Positions 14,089 to 23,191 of a stretch of DNA of 29,306 nt are shown here, in pieces (within the stretch, counting starts at the first letter, position 1; each line of letters opens with the position of its first letter). The position numbers were made by a program, and so were the translations under genes. Below the pieces are notes generated by a model. It worked only from the letters and a program-made list of their open reading frames with translations. It searched no databases and was not told where the DNA came from. Origin of the DNA: Chloroflexota bacterium (GTDB taxonomy: Bacteria; Chloroflexota; Dehalococcoidia; UBA1151; TMED-70); the NCBI GenBank assembly GCA_002721875.1, contig PBLU01000020.1, positions 73,236 through 102,541 on the forward strand, given 5' to 3'.

Positions 14089-16341
14089 ATGGATTCACTA
14101 AATACACAAATTCTTGAAGGATTATCTGATAATCAAATAAAAGCTGTTACTCATGAGTTGAAACCTCTACTTGTTATAGCAGGTCCAGGTTCAGGCAAAA
14201 CAAGAGTTATGGCTCATAGGATACCTTGGATAGTTAATAATTTTCAAATTAATCCTAGTCAGATACTTGCTGTTACATTCACAAATAAATCTGCAAAAGA
14301 ATTGATGGAGAGAGCAAATCAATTTCTACCAAATCATAGAACTCCATTAGTAAAAACTTTTCATGGTTTTTCTTCTTATTTTTTGAGAAGAGAAGGCTTT
14401 TTTATAGGATTAGATCAATCATTTTCAATATACGATGATGCTGATCAACTGAGAATATTAAAAAATATTTTTGATGAATTAGATATAAATCCTAGAAAAA
14501 TAAATCCAAAAGCAATTTCGTCAGAAATATCTAAGGCTAAAAATCAAGGCTTTACTCCTGAGAATTTCAAAAATAAAAGTTCTTCATATTTTGATGAAAT
14601 TGTTTCAAGAGTTTTTATTAGATATCAAGAAATTATTGATCAATCAAATGCCTGCGATTTTGATGATTTATTGATGAAAACCAAAACTATTCTTTTAGAA
14701 AATAAAGATATTAGAGAAAAATGGTCTGATAGGTACAAACAAGTAATAATTGATGAATTTCAAGACACAAATCCTTTACAATTTGATATTTCAAACTTGC
14801 TAACAAATAATCAAAAATCTATTTCAGTTGTTGGAGACCCAGATCAATCAATTTATTCATGGAGACATGCTGTACCTACTAATTTATTGGAATTTCAAAA
14901 ACAATATAAAGAATGCTTAGTGGTAAATTTAGATGAAAGCTATAGATCTACTCAACAAATTCTTGATGCAGCTGATTCTATAATTTCAAATAATTCAAAT
15001 AGATTTGAAAGAAAATTATGGACTAAAAAAAAGAATGGAAGTTTAATTAATTTTGATTTTTATAATGATGAAGAAGAAGAAGCTATATCAGTTTCTTCAA
15101 AAATCCAAAGGCAGATTGAAAAAGGTAAATCTCCAAATGAAATAGCTATTATATATAGAGTGAATGCTCAAAGTAGAGTTTTTGAAGTAGGATTGAATTC
15201 ATTAGGTCTAAAATACAGATTGGTTGGTGGAGTTAGGTTCTACGATAGAAGAGAAATTAAGGATATTCTTGCTTACTGCAAAATGCTTCTTAACCCAGAT
15301 GATGATAACGCCTTTGAAAGAGTAGTTAATTGTCCTCCTAGAGGAATAGGTAATAAAACTATTCAAATATTAAGAAATTCAAAATTTCAAGAAAATCTTA
15401 GCTTCATAAATTACATAAAAAAATACATTAATAATGATGATTTTTCTTTGTTACCTAAACGGGCAACTTTAGCATTGAAAGAATTCCTAATTATTTACGA
15501 AAAACTTTTGAAGCAAATTGAAATCCAAGAACCTTTTGAATTAATTAATTCAATAATTGCGCTTACATCTTATGACGATTATCTTAGAAATGATGAAGAT
15601 AGTTCAGAGAGACTAGAGAACATAAATGAATTAAGATCTTCAGCAGAAGAATTTTCAGTAGGATCAGATAAAAATCCAAAAGATTCCCTAATAGAATTTA
15701 TTGAAACCTCTTCACTTAATACTAATTTAGATAATATAAATGAGTCTTTTGAAGCAGTTACCTTAATAACTCTTCATCAGGCAAAAGGCCTAGAATACGA
15801 AAATGTTTTTATTGTTGGAATGGAGGAAGGTTTATTACCTCACTCTCGCTCTTTAGAATCTGATGACGAAGTAGAAGAAGAAAGAAGACTCTGTTATGTA
15901 GGAATAACGAGAGCTAAACGTGAGCTTTTTCTTTCTTCCTCTAGCAGAAGAAGATTTCAAGGAATATATGGAAATGCAATTAAGTCTAGATTTATAGATG
16001 AAATCCCAAAAAATGTAATGTCAAGAAAAAATTCAAAATCTTTTTTACATGACAAAACACATTGGAAAAGTAGTTATATTTCTCAAAAAACTTTTGATAA
16101 AGAGGATGTTAATAATTCTATTAATCAAATTGAAGTTAATATTAATGAGGGAGATAAAGTTTCTCATAAAAGTTTCGGAGAAGGTATTTTACTTTCATAT
16201 AAATCCCTTCAAATGGATGTAGAGTTAACTGTAAAATTTCAAGAACCTATAGGCATTAAGAAAATTATGAAGAACAAATCACCAATAGAAATTACTGAAT
16301 CATCTCAAGAATCTTCTCCTGAGGATTATTATGGAATCTAA
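14089..16341 (+). CDS. pcrA: PcrA/UvrD-family superfamily 1 DNA helicase
   Basis: A 750-residue SF1A helicase with all motifs: Q-motif LSDNQIKAV, Walker A AGPGSGKT (31-38), TFTNKSAKEL, Walker B IIDEFQDTNP (220-229), GDPDQSIYSWR (249-259), DESYRST, TLHQAKGLEYENVF (motif V region) and ERRLCYVGITRAKREL (motif VI). The C-terminal HKSFGEGILLSY is the Tudor-like domain that binds RNA polymerase in PcrA and UvrD. It unwinds DNA 3' to 5' in repair and at stalled transcription complexes. The length is normal for the family. It overlaps the next gene by 11 bases and heads a plus-strand run shared with lipid-type enzymes, probably only by genome compaction. Confidence 0.93.
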   Translation: MDSLNTQILEGLSDNQIKAVTHELKPLLVIAGPGSGKTRVMAHRIPWIVNNFQINPSQILAVTFTNKSAKELMERANQFLPNHRTPLVKTFHGFSSYFLRREGFFIGLDQSFSIYDDADQLRILKNIFDELDINPRKINPKAISSEISKAKNQGFTPENFKNKSSSYFDEIVSRVFIRYQEIIDQSNACDFDDLLMKTKTILLENKDIREKWSDRYKQVIIDEFQDTNPLQFDISNLLTNNQKSISVVGDPDQSIYSWRHAVPTNLLEFQKQYKECLVVNLDESYRSTQQILDAADSIISNNSNRFERKLWTKKKNGSLINFDFYNDEEEEAISVSSKIQRQIEKGKSPNEIAIIYRVNAQSRVFEVGLNSLGLKYRLVGGVRFYDRREIKDILAYCKMLLNPDDDNAFERVVNCPPRGIGNKTIQILRNSKFQENLSFINYIKKYINNDDFSLLPKRATLALKEFLIIYEKLLKQIEIQEPFELINSIIALTSYDDYLRNDEDSSERLENINELRSSAEEFSVGSDKNPKDSLIEFIETSSLNTNLDNINESFEAVTLITLHQAKGLEYENVFIVGMEEGLLPHSRSLESDDEVEEERRLCYVGITRAKRELFLSSSSRRRFQGIYGNAIKSRFIDEIPKNVMSRKNSKSFLHDKTHWKSSYISQKTFDKEDVNNSINQIEVNINEGDKVSHKSFGEGILLSYKSLQMDVELTVKFQEPIGIKKIMKNKSPIEITESSQESSPEDYYGI

Positions 16342-16717
16342 TGAAATTAGAAGAATTAAATTCCTTATTTACCTTTCAATAATTTCAAGTTTTATTGCAG
16401 GATTTATTTTATTGTTTATAAGTTTTGATGATAATAAATCTCTTATTGAGATCCATTCATCAAGTGTAATTTTCCCATTATTTGTTCCTTTTCTAATAGG
16501 ACTTGTTTGTTTATATTCTAGTAGAAGAAAAAATGTCTCTTTAGTTTATTTACCTATAACTCTATTGATTGGATCAATTTTATTATTCTATTTTCAAATA
16601 GGAATGTTTGGGTTAGTGGGAAATTATGCTTTTATTTATTTGTTTAGTGCTACTTTACTATTGTCTTCATCAGTTAGTTCTTTTATATTTGTTTTCAGAA
16701 AAAGAAAGAAAAAATAA
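16331..16717 (+). CDS. Small four-helix membrane protein, unknown
   Basis: A 128-residue protein with four hydrophobic segments at about 11-31, 46-63, 71-88 and 97-123, separated by short polar loops. It ends in a basic RKRKKK tail, so both ends are probably cytoplasmic. No family is recognised. The ATG lies 11 bases inside the helicase gene, with GAGG as ribosome site. Its stop overlaps the next start by one base (TAATG), so it is translated within the helicase to hotdog-hydratase operon. Confidence 0.7.
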   Translation: MESNEIRRIKFLIYLSIISSFIAGFILLFISFDDNKSLIEIHSSSVIFPLFVPFLIGLVCLYSSRRKNVSLVYLPITLLIGSILLFYFQIGMFGLVGNYAFIYLFSATLLLSSSVSSFIFVFRKRKKK

Positions 16718-17193
16718 TGTCATCAGGTGAGATAATAACAACTGAAATGAAAAGTTTTATTGGCTTGGAAACAAAGCCAAAAACCTATTTAGTCGAAAAG
16801 CATTCTGTTGAAAGATTTGCTGAAGCAATTGAAGATGAAAACCCTTTATATTTAGATAAAAAATATGCTAATAGAATTAAGGGAGGTTTGATCACACCTC
16901 CTACTTATGTAAGATTATTCAAGGCAAATAAACTCGAAAAAAAATTTCCAGAACCTTTTTCAAATCTAGTAGATGGAGGCTCATCATATAGCTTCTATAA
17001 AAATATTTACGTAGGAGATGAAATAACTGTAATTTCAAAATTAAAAGATTTATTTCTAAAGACTGGTACAATGGGTGAAATGTTATTTAAAGTGACATTA
17101 ATTTCATATGTGAATCAAAAAAAGGAACTAGTTTCTACTCAAGAAATTGTAACTATAACTTACGGCAAAGGAGAAAAAACCTTTTTAGGATAA
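16717..17193 (+). CDS. MaoC-like N-terminal (FAS1-DH type) hotdog subunit
   Basis: A 158-residue single hotdog of the MaoC dehydratase N-terminal type. The helix region AEAIEDENPLYLDKKYA (35-51) matches the hydratase-2 signature, but the catalytic histidine of D-x-N-P-x-H is a tyrosine (Y45), as in the non-catalytic N-terminal hotdog of hydratase 2. The TPPTYVRLF segment is also typical. It probably pairs with the next gene product (two bases apart) to form a heteromeric double hotdog that hydrates 2-enoyl-CoA to (R)-3-hydroxyacyl-CoA. The assignment is strong for the fold and moderate for the reaction. It overlaps the upstream gene by one base. Confidence 0.82.
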   Translation: MSSGEIITTEMKSFIGLETKPKTYLVEKHSVERFAEAIEDENPLYLDKKYANRIKGGLITPPTYVRLFKANKLEKKFPEPFSNLVDGGSSYSFYKNIYVGDEITVISKLKDLFLKTGTMGEMLFKVTLISYVNQKKELVSTQEIVTITYGKGEKTFLG

Positions 17194-17195
17194 CT

Positions 17196-17630
17196 ATGAA
17201 TTATCAAAATTATTATGAAGATATAAACGTAGGTGATATTATTGGACCTACTATTAAGAATATTGATAGAAAACAACTAGTAATGTATGCAGGAGCATCT
17301 TTGGATTTTAATGAATTCCATTATGATGATGATGTAGCAAAAAAAGCTGGGCACAAAGGAATTATAATTCATGGTGCATTAAAGAGTGCTTGGTTGGCTA
17401 AATTAGTAGTAGATTTTATTGGTGAAAAAGGTAATCTAAAGAAATTCAATGTTTCATATAGAGGTGTAGATTTTCCATACGAAAACTTAAAACTTTATGG
17501 AAAAGTTATAAAAAAACAAATTATAAATTCAGTAGGTAATTTAGAATTAGAGGTTTTTTTGGAGAATGAAGACGGTATAGTTACAACTCCATGCTTTGCT
17601 GAAATTGAACTACCACTGAAAAATAAATAA
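17196..17630 (+). CDS. MaoC-like (R)-specific enoyl-CoA hydratase, catalytic hotdog
   Basis: A 144-residue hotdog protein. The hydratase-2 motif is present as LDFNEFHYDDDVAKKAG, with D37, N39 and H42 in the positions of the catalytic Asp and His, followed by KGIIIHGAL. This is the catalytic half missing from the preceding gene. The family adds water to trans-2-enoyl-CoA in the R configuration, or dehydrates the reverse. AGGA precedes the ATG. It lies 20 bases upstream of the tandem SDR gene, which would oxidise the (R)-3-hydroxyacyl-CoA product. Confidence 0.88.
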   Translation: MNYQNYYEDINVGDIIGPTIKNIDRKQLVMYAGASLDFNEFHYDDDVAKKAGHKGIIIHGALKSAWLAKLVVDFIGEKGNLKKFNVSYRGVDFPYENLKLYGKVIKKQIINSVGNLELEVFLENEDGIVTTPCFAEIELPLKNK

Positions 17631-17650
17631 AAAAGAAATGGAGATTTAAA

Positions 17651-19447
17651 ATGTCTGATATTTTATCTGGTAAAGTTGCTATAGTTACAGGTTCTGGTCA
17701 AGGAATTGGAAGAGCGGTTGCTGAAGATTTGGCAGCACATGGTGCAAAAATTCTTGTTGTCGATCCTGGTCTTTCTCTAGATGGGAACGTAGAGAATGCT
17801 TCATTAGCAGATGAAGTTGTAGAAGGAATCAAAAAAGCTGGAGGAGAAGCAAAGTCATCTAAATTATCTGTTGCTTCTTTTGAAGCTGGGGAAGAAATAG
17901 TTAATGATGCTTTAGATTCTTTTGGAAGATTGGATATTGTAGTTACTGTAGCAGGTATCCTAAGAGATAGAATGATATTTAATATGACTGAAGACGAATG
18001 GCATGATGTAATAGATGTTCATCTTACTGGTACATTCTCCGTTGTTAGGCATGCTGCTCCTATTTTTAGATCTCAAAAATCTGGAAGAATTATAACCTTT
18101 TCTTCAGGCTCAGGACTTTTTGGTAATCCGGGGCAATCAAATTATGGTGCAGCAAAATCTGGAATAGCTGGTTTCACTAAAGTTGTTGGCAAAGATTTAG
18201 GTAAATATGGAGTTACTGCTAATAGTATTGCACCAAGTGCAGATACTAGGATGACTGCTTCAGTTCCTGAAGAATTCAAAACATTAAAAAATAATCCATA
18301 CAAAGAATCTAGGGATCCGAGAGATATTGCACCATTTGTAACTTATTTGGCTAGTGATTATTCAGCTCCAATTAATTCACAAATCTTTCATGTTTCAGGT
18401 GGAACCATTAATCATTTGCAAGAATTAAGAAGAAAGGTGACTTTATTCAACCCAATAAATAAAGGAAGGTTTACACAAGATAATCTTGAGTCTGAAGGAA
18501 GAGGGCTTCTTTTTGGTTTTGGCGAAAAGAATAATGAATCCGCTAAACCATTAGATGGTCAAGTAGCGGTTGTTACTGGGTCAGGTAGAGGTATAGGTAG
18601 AGGAATTGCTTTAGAATTAGCAAGATTAGGAGCAAATATTGTTGTTAATGATGTTGGTGCAAGTCTTGATGGAACTGGTAATGATAAAGGGCCTGCTCAA
18701 AGTGTCGTAGAAGAAATTTCTGAGCTTGGTGGTAAAGCAGTTGCTTCAACAAGTTCCGTTGCTTCGGTTGCAGGAGGAAAAGCAATTATTGATAAAGCAA
18801 TTGAAGAATTTGGAAGATTAGATATCGTAATAACTCCAGCAGGTATATTGAGAGACAGAATGATATTTAACATGACCAAAGAAGAATGGCAAGATGTTAT
18901 AGACGTACACTTAACTGGAACTTTTTCTGTTGTTGCTCCGGCATCAAAGATCTTTAGGGAACAAAAATCAGGAAGAATTATAACCTTCTCAAGTGTTTCA
19001 GGTTTGATAGGATATAGTGGGCAATCAAATTATGGAGCAGCTAAAGATGGTATTGCAGGATTTACAAGAGTTGTTGCCAAAGAACTTGGTAAGTATGGAG
19101 TAACTGCAAATGCAATATCTCCTGGAGCTAATACTAGAATGACTCAATCAATTCCTGATTCTACTAGAGCTATGAGAACAGGAGCATTCAAACCAGCTGA
19201 AGAAGACCACTTCATTTATGACCCAGAAGATGTAGCGCCTATTGTGGCTTGGTTATGTACAGATGCAGCTGGCCACATAAATGGAGAGATTGTTCACGCA
19301 GTAGGAAATAGAATAAGTCTTTTTAACAAGTATGAGACAAGAAGATCCCTAACTAAAGCTGGAAGATGGACTGTAGAAGAGTTAGCAAACGCTGTCCCAG
19401 AAACTTTTGGGCCAGAGCTAATTAATCCTGCTCCTCCTCAAGAGTAG
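17651..19447 (+). CDS. Tandem SDR: MFE-2-type double (R)-3-hydroxyacyl-CoA dehydrogenase
   Basis: A 598-residue protein made of two full SDR domains (about 6-255 and 302-555), plus a related tail after each (TLFNPINKGRFT, SLFNKYETRRSL). Nucleotide sites are TGSGQGIG (13-20) and TGSGRGIG (309-316). Catalytic Tyr/Lys pairs are Y165/K169 and Y461/K465 (both SNYGAAK). Both share AGILRDRMIFNMT, as in HSD17B4/Fox2p dehydrogenase domains. The usual NNAG is altered to TVAG and TPAG. Yeast Fox2p also has two such domains before its hydratase. The reaction is probably NAD-dependent oxidation of (R)-3-hydroxyacyl-CoA. The ribosome site is GGAG. The last 26 bases overlap the GNAT gene. Confidence 0.88.
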   Translation: MSDILSGKVAIVTGSGQGIGRAVAEDLAAHGAKILVVDPGLSLDGNVENASLADEVVEGIKKAGGEAKSSKLSVASFEAGEEIVNDALDSFGRLDIVVTVAGILRDRMIFNMTEDEWHDVIDVHLTGTFSVVRHAAPIFRSQKSGRIITFSSGSGLFGNPGQSNYGAAKSGIAGFTKVVGKDLGKYGVTANSIAPSADTRMTASVPEEFKTLKNNPYKESRDPRDIAPFVTYLASDYSAPINSQIFHVSGGTINHLQELRRKVTLFNPINKGRFTQDNLESEGRGLLFGFGEKNNESAKPLDGQVAVVTGSGRGIGRGIALELARLGANIVVNDVGASLDGTGNDKGPAQSVVEEISELGGKAVASTSSVASVAGGKAIIDKAIEEFGRLDIVITPAGILRDRMIFNMTKEEWQDVIDVHLTGTFSVVAPASKIFREQKSGRIITFSSVSGLIGYSGQSNYGAAKDGIAGFTRVVAKELGKYGVTANAISPGANTRMTQSIPDSTRAMRTGAFKPAEEDHFIYDPEDVAPIVAWLCTDAAGHINGEIVHAVGNRISLFNKYETRRSLTKAGRWTVEELANAVPETFGPELINPAPPQE

Positions 19448-20018
19448 TATTTAAGACTAGATCTGAAAATTTATTCATCCAAATATCTCTTTTGGTAGAC
19501 ATTTTTATAAATTCATATCTACCTTTTTTAATTTCTTTGGGATTTTCAAATCCTGCTTTTTGAAAAGATTTTTGAGCTCTAATATTTCTTAGAAGTGTGT
19601 GTAAATAAACTTCATTTATTTCGGTGTAGTTGAAAATATAAAATAATAAATTTTTAGAAGCATCTGTACCATATCCAGAGTTCCAAAAACTTTTGTTACC
19701 AATCATAATCCCAAACTCACAAGACTTTTCCCATCTATTTATGTCATAAAACATACAGTTTCCTATATGATCTTTATTTAAATTATCTATAGAAAATTTT
19801 TCTGACCACGGAGAAGATTTTGATAAATCATTTATTGAAATTCTTTCAAACTGCTCAAATGATAAATTTATAGGTAAAGTTGCATCTAATTCTGATAGTT
19901 CTGAATCAGTTCTCCAGCTGTAATCATTTTTTATATCACTTTTTAGCTTTGGTCTTAAAATTGTTTTTTCACCAGTAATAATAATTGGCTTTGTAGATTT
20001 AGTTTTAATTTTAGGCAT
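19422..20018 (-). CDS. GNAT-family acetyltransferase (RimJ/RimL-like)
   Basis: A protein of about 198 residues with the GNAT layout: LRPKLKSDI at the start, DINRWEKSCEFGIMIGN (beta 4), FWNSGYGTDASKNLL (acetyl-CoA-binding R/Q-x-x-G-x-G/A-like loop, here SGYGTD) and VYLHTLLRNIRAQKSFQKAGF, the diagnostic beta-5/helix region of RimJ/RimL-type enzymes. The substrate is unknown; protein N-termini or small amines are typical. The frame extends to an ATG at 20048, which would overlap the Nudix gene by 38 bases. I prefer the ATG at 20018, which overlaps by eight. The convergent overlap with the SDR gene is 26 bases. Confidence 0.82.
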   Translation of the reverse strand: MPKIKTKSTKPIIITGEKTILRPKLKSDIKNDYSWRTDSELSELDATLPINLSFEQFERISINDLSKSSPWSEKFSIDNLNKDHIGNCMFYDINRWEKSCEFGIMIGNKSFWNSGYGTDASKNLLFYIFNYTEINEVYLHTLLRNIRAQKSFQKAGFENPKEIKKGRYEFIKMSTKRDIWMNKFSDLVLNTTLEEEQD

Positions 20019-20436
20019 GAAAAGCTTTTTCCACGATTGAGAGTTCATTTTGATATGTTAATTTTTCTTTAGCTTCATAAAATGACATCCATAATACCGA
20101 ATCAAATTCGTGATCATGATTTGAAATATCACCACCTATAGTTTCCATTAGATAGTAATAAACTGTTTTATTATATTTTATGTTGTTTTTATATTTTTTT
20201 GTACTAGATTGTTTTTGAAATTGATATCTAATCTTGCCAATTTTGTTAATTATTTTTGGTAATAAACCAGTTTCTTCATAAACCTCTCTTAAAGCCGTTT
20301 GTTCAGGACTTTCATCATTTTCGGGGGTTCCTTTTGGTAGACAAAAAAGATTTTCTTTTTTTCTATGGCAAATTATTACTTTTTCTTCAAAAATAATAAC
20401 TCCTCCAGCTGACCATATATTTTTGAGTTCATCCAT
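20011..20436 (-). CDS. Nudix hydrolase
   Basis: A 141-residue Nudix protein with a perfect box GTPENDESPEQTALREVYEETGL (Gx5Ex7REUxEExGU) at about 36-58. The N-terminus WSAGGVIIFEE and the CLPKGTPE strand suit the Ap4A/MutT-like group, and the substrate is unknown. A possible minus-strand -10 (TATACT, complement of 20464-20469) lies about 27 bases upstream. The gene is followed by and overlaps the GNAT gene, so the two form an operon. The 20437-20609 gap that it shares with korA is AT-rich and without an ORF. Confidence 0.88.
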   Translation of the reverse strand: MDELKNIWSAGGVIIFEEKVIICHRKKENLFCLPKGTPENDESPEQTALREVYEETGLLPKIINKIGKIRYQFQKQSSTKKYKNNIKYNKTVYYYLMETIGGDISNHDHEFDSVLWMSFYEAKEKLTYQNELSIVEKAFHA

Positions 20437-20609
20437 ACTAAATTTTCAATAGTTTATTCTATTAGTATAATAATCAAATAAAATTTATACATATACAATT
20501 GAAATTATGCTTTTTTTACAATATGATCAGATTAGTCTTTAATTTAAAAAAATTATTTTAAATAATGATAAATTTTCTAATCTAGAATTTTGAGTATATA
20601 AAGATTATT

Positions 20610-22328
20610 ATGGTTCAAAAAGTAAAATCCAAGGATTTCGTTATAAGATTTGCAGGTGAGGGTGGACAGGGTCTTGTCACTTCAGCAGATGCTATGGCAA
20701 GAGCAGCTACAGGAGCAGGCTTTTATTGCCAGACATTTTCTACATTCCCGTCACAAATTATGGGAGGTCCGGCCTCTTCTCAAGTAAGAATATCCACTAC
20801 TCCTGTTTTATCAAATGGAGATGCTGTAGATGTGTTGGTTGTATTAAATCAGTATGCTTTTGATAATCATATAGATGATCTGAGCGAAAATGGAGTTTGT
20901 ATTTATAATGCTCAAGATTGTATTCCTTCAGGTGATGGAAATTATTTTGGTATAAATGCTGATGAATTAGCTAAAGAATCAGGTAATACAAGGGCTGCTA
21001 ATATGGTCATATTAGGGGCCGTAGCAACTTTGATAGATTTTAAGTTAGAAAGTATAGAAAATTTCGTAAAAGATAGATTTTCAAGAGGTCGAGCTGGAGA
21101 TGATGAAATTATAAAGTCAAATATTGTCGCTCTTGGGCTTGGGACTGAAGTTGCTAAAAAGAGTGGTTTCAGCGTGGGATCTTTAGATGATCCTACTGCT
21201 CCAAGTTATGAACAAATAATGATTACTGGAAATGCAGCTTTATCCTTAGGAGCAGTTTCTGCCGGATTAGATAGTTACTATGGTTATCCAATATCTCCAG
21301 CGACAACAATATTGATTTGGATGGAAGAAAATCTTATTAATAAAAATAAGTTTGTATTTCAGGTATCATCTGAAATAGAAGCTATAAATAATATCATAGG
21401 TGCAGGCTTTTCAGGTAGAAAAGCAATGACAGCTACAGCTGGTCCGGGAATAGCCTTGATGTCTGAAGGATTAGGATTAGCATGGATGGCAGAAATACCT
21501 TGTGTGGTAGTTGATATTCAAAGAGGAGGACCTGCTACAGGTTTACCTACTAAAACTGAACAATCAGATTTATTTGCTTGCATGTATCCTGCTCATGGAG
21601 ATGTAAAGCTACCAGTCATAGCACCTGGATCCGTTGAAGAATGTTTTTATGCTGGGACTCTAGGTATCAATTGGGCTGAAAGATATCAAGGTCCAGTAAT
21701 GATTATGGGAGAAATGAGTCTTGCTGAGAGGTCTGAAAACATCAAGAAACCTGACTTGTCTAAAGTAGTAGATGAAAGAAGAAACTCCGATACTGGTTCC
21801 AATGGATATAAAAGATATCAAGATTGGGATGGGAAACTTTCTCCAATGCCAATTCCTGGAGGTGATGTAGCGTATGTAGCAAATGGTTCGGAACATGATG
21901 AAATAGGTGATACAACCCATCTTCCAAAGCATCACATAAGACTTACCGAGAGAAGATTTGCTAAGTTGGGATTACTTAATGATTCTCCTTTTGAAATAGA
22001 AAATCCTGAATCAGAAATTGCTATAATGCCATGGGGTGCTACAAAAGGAGTTACAAGAGAGGCTTTTGATAAGCTTTCATTAAAAGGTGAAAAACTAACT
22101 TGGTTATATTCTATGGCTCTAAATCCATTGCCTTCAGAAATACTAGATCAATTGAAGCGTAAAAAATTAGTTATTGTTCCTGAATTAAATTATCAAGGTC
22201 AGTGGTCCTCAATCTTAAGAATGGAAGGGATTAAAGCTGTTTCCGTTACCCAATACACAGGACTACCCTTTAAACCTACCTATCTTTCAGATAGAATATT
22301 AGAAAAAATAAAAGAAACAGAGGTATAG
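20610..22328 (+). CDS. korA: 2-oxoacid:ferredoxin oxidoreductase, fused gamma-alpha subunit
   Basis: A 572-residue protein with a gamma-type domain first (1-185; FAGEGGQGLVTSAD at 14-27, STFPSQIMGGPASSQVRIS) and an alpha-type domain after it (about 200-572; YPISPAT at 226-232, FVFQVSSEIEAINNIIGAGFSG, PTKTEQSDL). This fused form pairs with a TPP-binding beta subunit, encoded two bases downstream. It oxidatively decarboxylates a 2-oxoacid, probably 2-oxoglutarate (KorAB), to acyl-CoA with ferredoxin as acceptor. Branched-chain or pyruvate substrates cannot be excluded. No delta (ferredoxin-domain) gene is present. TATATA at 20595-20600 lies nine bases before the ATG and no Shine-Dalgarno is visible. 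Confidence 0.92.
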   Translation: MVQKVKSKDFVIRFAGEGGQGLVTSADAMARAATGAGFYCQTFSTFPSQIMGGPASSQVRISTTPVLSNGDAVDVLVVLNQYAFDNHIDDLSENGVCIYNAQDCIPSGDGNYFGINADELAKESGNTRAANMVILGAVATLIDFKLESIENFVKDRFSRGRAGDDEIIKSNIVALGLGTEVAKKSGFSVGSLDDPTAPSYEQIMITGNAALSLGAVSAGLDSYYGYPISPATTILIWMEENLINKNKFVFQVSSEIEAINNIIGAGFSGRKAMTATAGPGIALMSEGLGLAWMAEIPCVVVDIQRGGPATGLPTKTEQSDLFACMYPAHGDVKLPVIAPGSVEECFYAGTLGINWAERYQGPVMIMGEMSLAERSENIKKPDLSKVVDERRNSDTGSNGYKRYQDWDGKLSPMPIPGGDVAYVANGSEHDEIGDTTHLPKHHIRLTERRFAKLGLLNDSPFEIENPESEIAIMPWGATKGVTREAFDKLSLKGEKLTWLYSMALNPLPSEILDQLKRKKLVIVPELNYQGQWSSILRMEGIKAVSVTQYTGLPFKPTYLSDRILEKIKETEV

Positions 22329-22330
22329 AT

Positions 22331-23191
22331 TTGAGCGATAGAAATCCAGAGTATGATTTTAAGTGGTGTCCTGGGTGTGGAGATTTTGGAGTCAAAAGGG
22401 CTTTGGAACAAGCTTTAGGAACATATACTGAAGAATTTGAAATCCCCAGAACTTCAAATGTAATAATTGCAGGAATAGGATGCTCAGGAAATATGGTTCA
22501 TATGCTAGATGGAGAACAGCCATTTGGAATTCATGGAATTCATGGAAGAACATTACCTATTGCTTTTGGTGTAGCTACATCTAGACCAGAATTAAATACT
22601 ATAGTAGTAGCAGGAGATGGAGATTTTTTATCTATAGGAGCCGAACATATACCACCTACTGCGTCAAGAAATCCAAATATGACTTGCATAATAATGGATA
22701 ACGGAGTTTATGGATTAACCAAAGGTCAAAATTCACCAACTTCTACTACAGGTCAGGTGACTACTTCAACTCCATTCGGAAAATTGGATTCTCAAATGAA
22801 ACCTTTAGAGCTTTATTTATCCTATGGTGTAAGTTATATTGCTTCACATTACTCAAGTAAGCCTAAGGTATTAGCGGAATTTATACTAGAAGGAATGAAA
22901 CACCCTGGATTTTCAATTGTTCATGTACAATCACCCTGTACAACTTACAATAATACTTATGACATATTAAGGGGAAATAAAAAAGATGGTATCCCTGGCA
23001 CCGCATTTATAGTAGAAGAAGATCATGATCCATCAGATTATGATGCTGCAGTTAATTTGCTAAGTAAAGGTGGAGTTCCTCTAGGTCTAATTTATAAGAA
23101 AGAGCCACCTACTATTACTGACTTACAAAATAAACTAATAGAGGAAAAATCTAAAAATCCAGAAGATATACTAGGAAGCTATTCAATTTAA
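22331..23191 (+). CDS. korB: 2-oxoacid:ferredoxin oxidoreductase, TPP-binding beta subunit
   Basis: A 286-residue beta subunit. Thiamine diphosphate site: GDGD (96-99) followed by MDNGVYGLT (122-130). The [4Fe-4S] ligands expected in this family are present: C13 and C16 (WCPGCGD), C51 (GIGCSGNM) and C203 (QSPCTTYNNTY). K131-Q133 (KGQNSPTS) matches the KorB group, supporting 2-oxoglutarate:ferredoxin oxidoreductase. The start is TTG at 22331, supported by AGAGG seven bases upstream. It is two bases from the KorA stop, so the two genes are translated together. The stop overlaps that of ccmE by four bases. Confidence 0.93.
   Translation: MSDRNPEYDFKWCPGCGDFGVKRALEQALGTYTEEFEIPRTSNVIIAGIGCSGNMVHMLDGEQPFGIHGIHGRTLPIAFGVATSRPELNTIVVAGDGDFLSIGAEHIPPTASRNPNMTCIIMDNGVYGLTKGQNSPTSTTGQVTTSTPFGKLDSQMKPLELYLSYGVSYIASHYSSKPKVLAEFILEGMKHPGFSIVHVQSPCTTYNNTYDILRGNKKDGIPGTAFIVEEDHDPSDYDAAVNLLSKGGVPLGLIYKKEPPTITDLQNKLIEEKSKNPEDILGSYSI

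Noticed and set aside
20019..20048. GNAT start at the ATG at 20048
   Set aside because: It would overlap the Nudix gene by 38 bases and add ten residues with no family match. The ATG at 20018 gives a normal short overlap. Not fully excluded.
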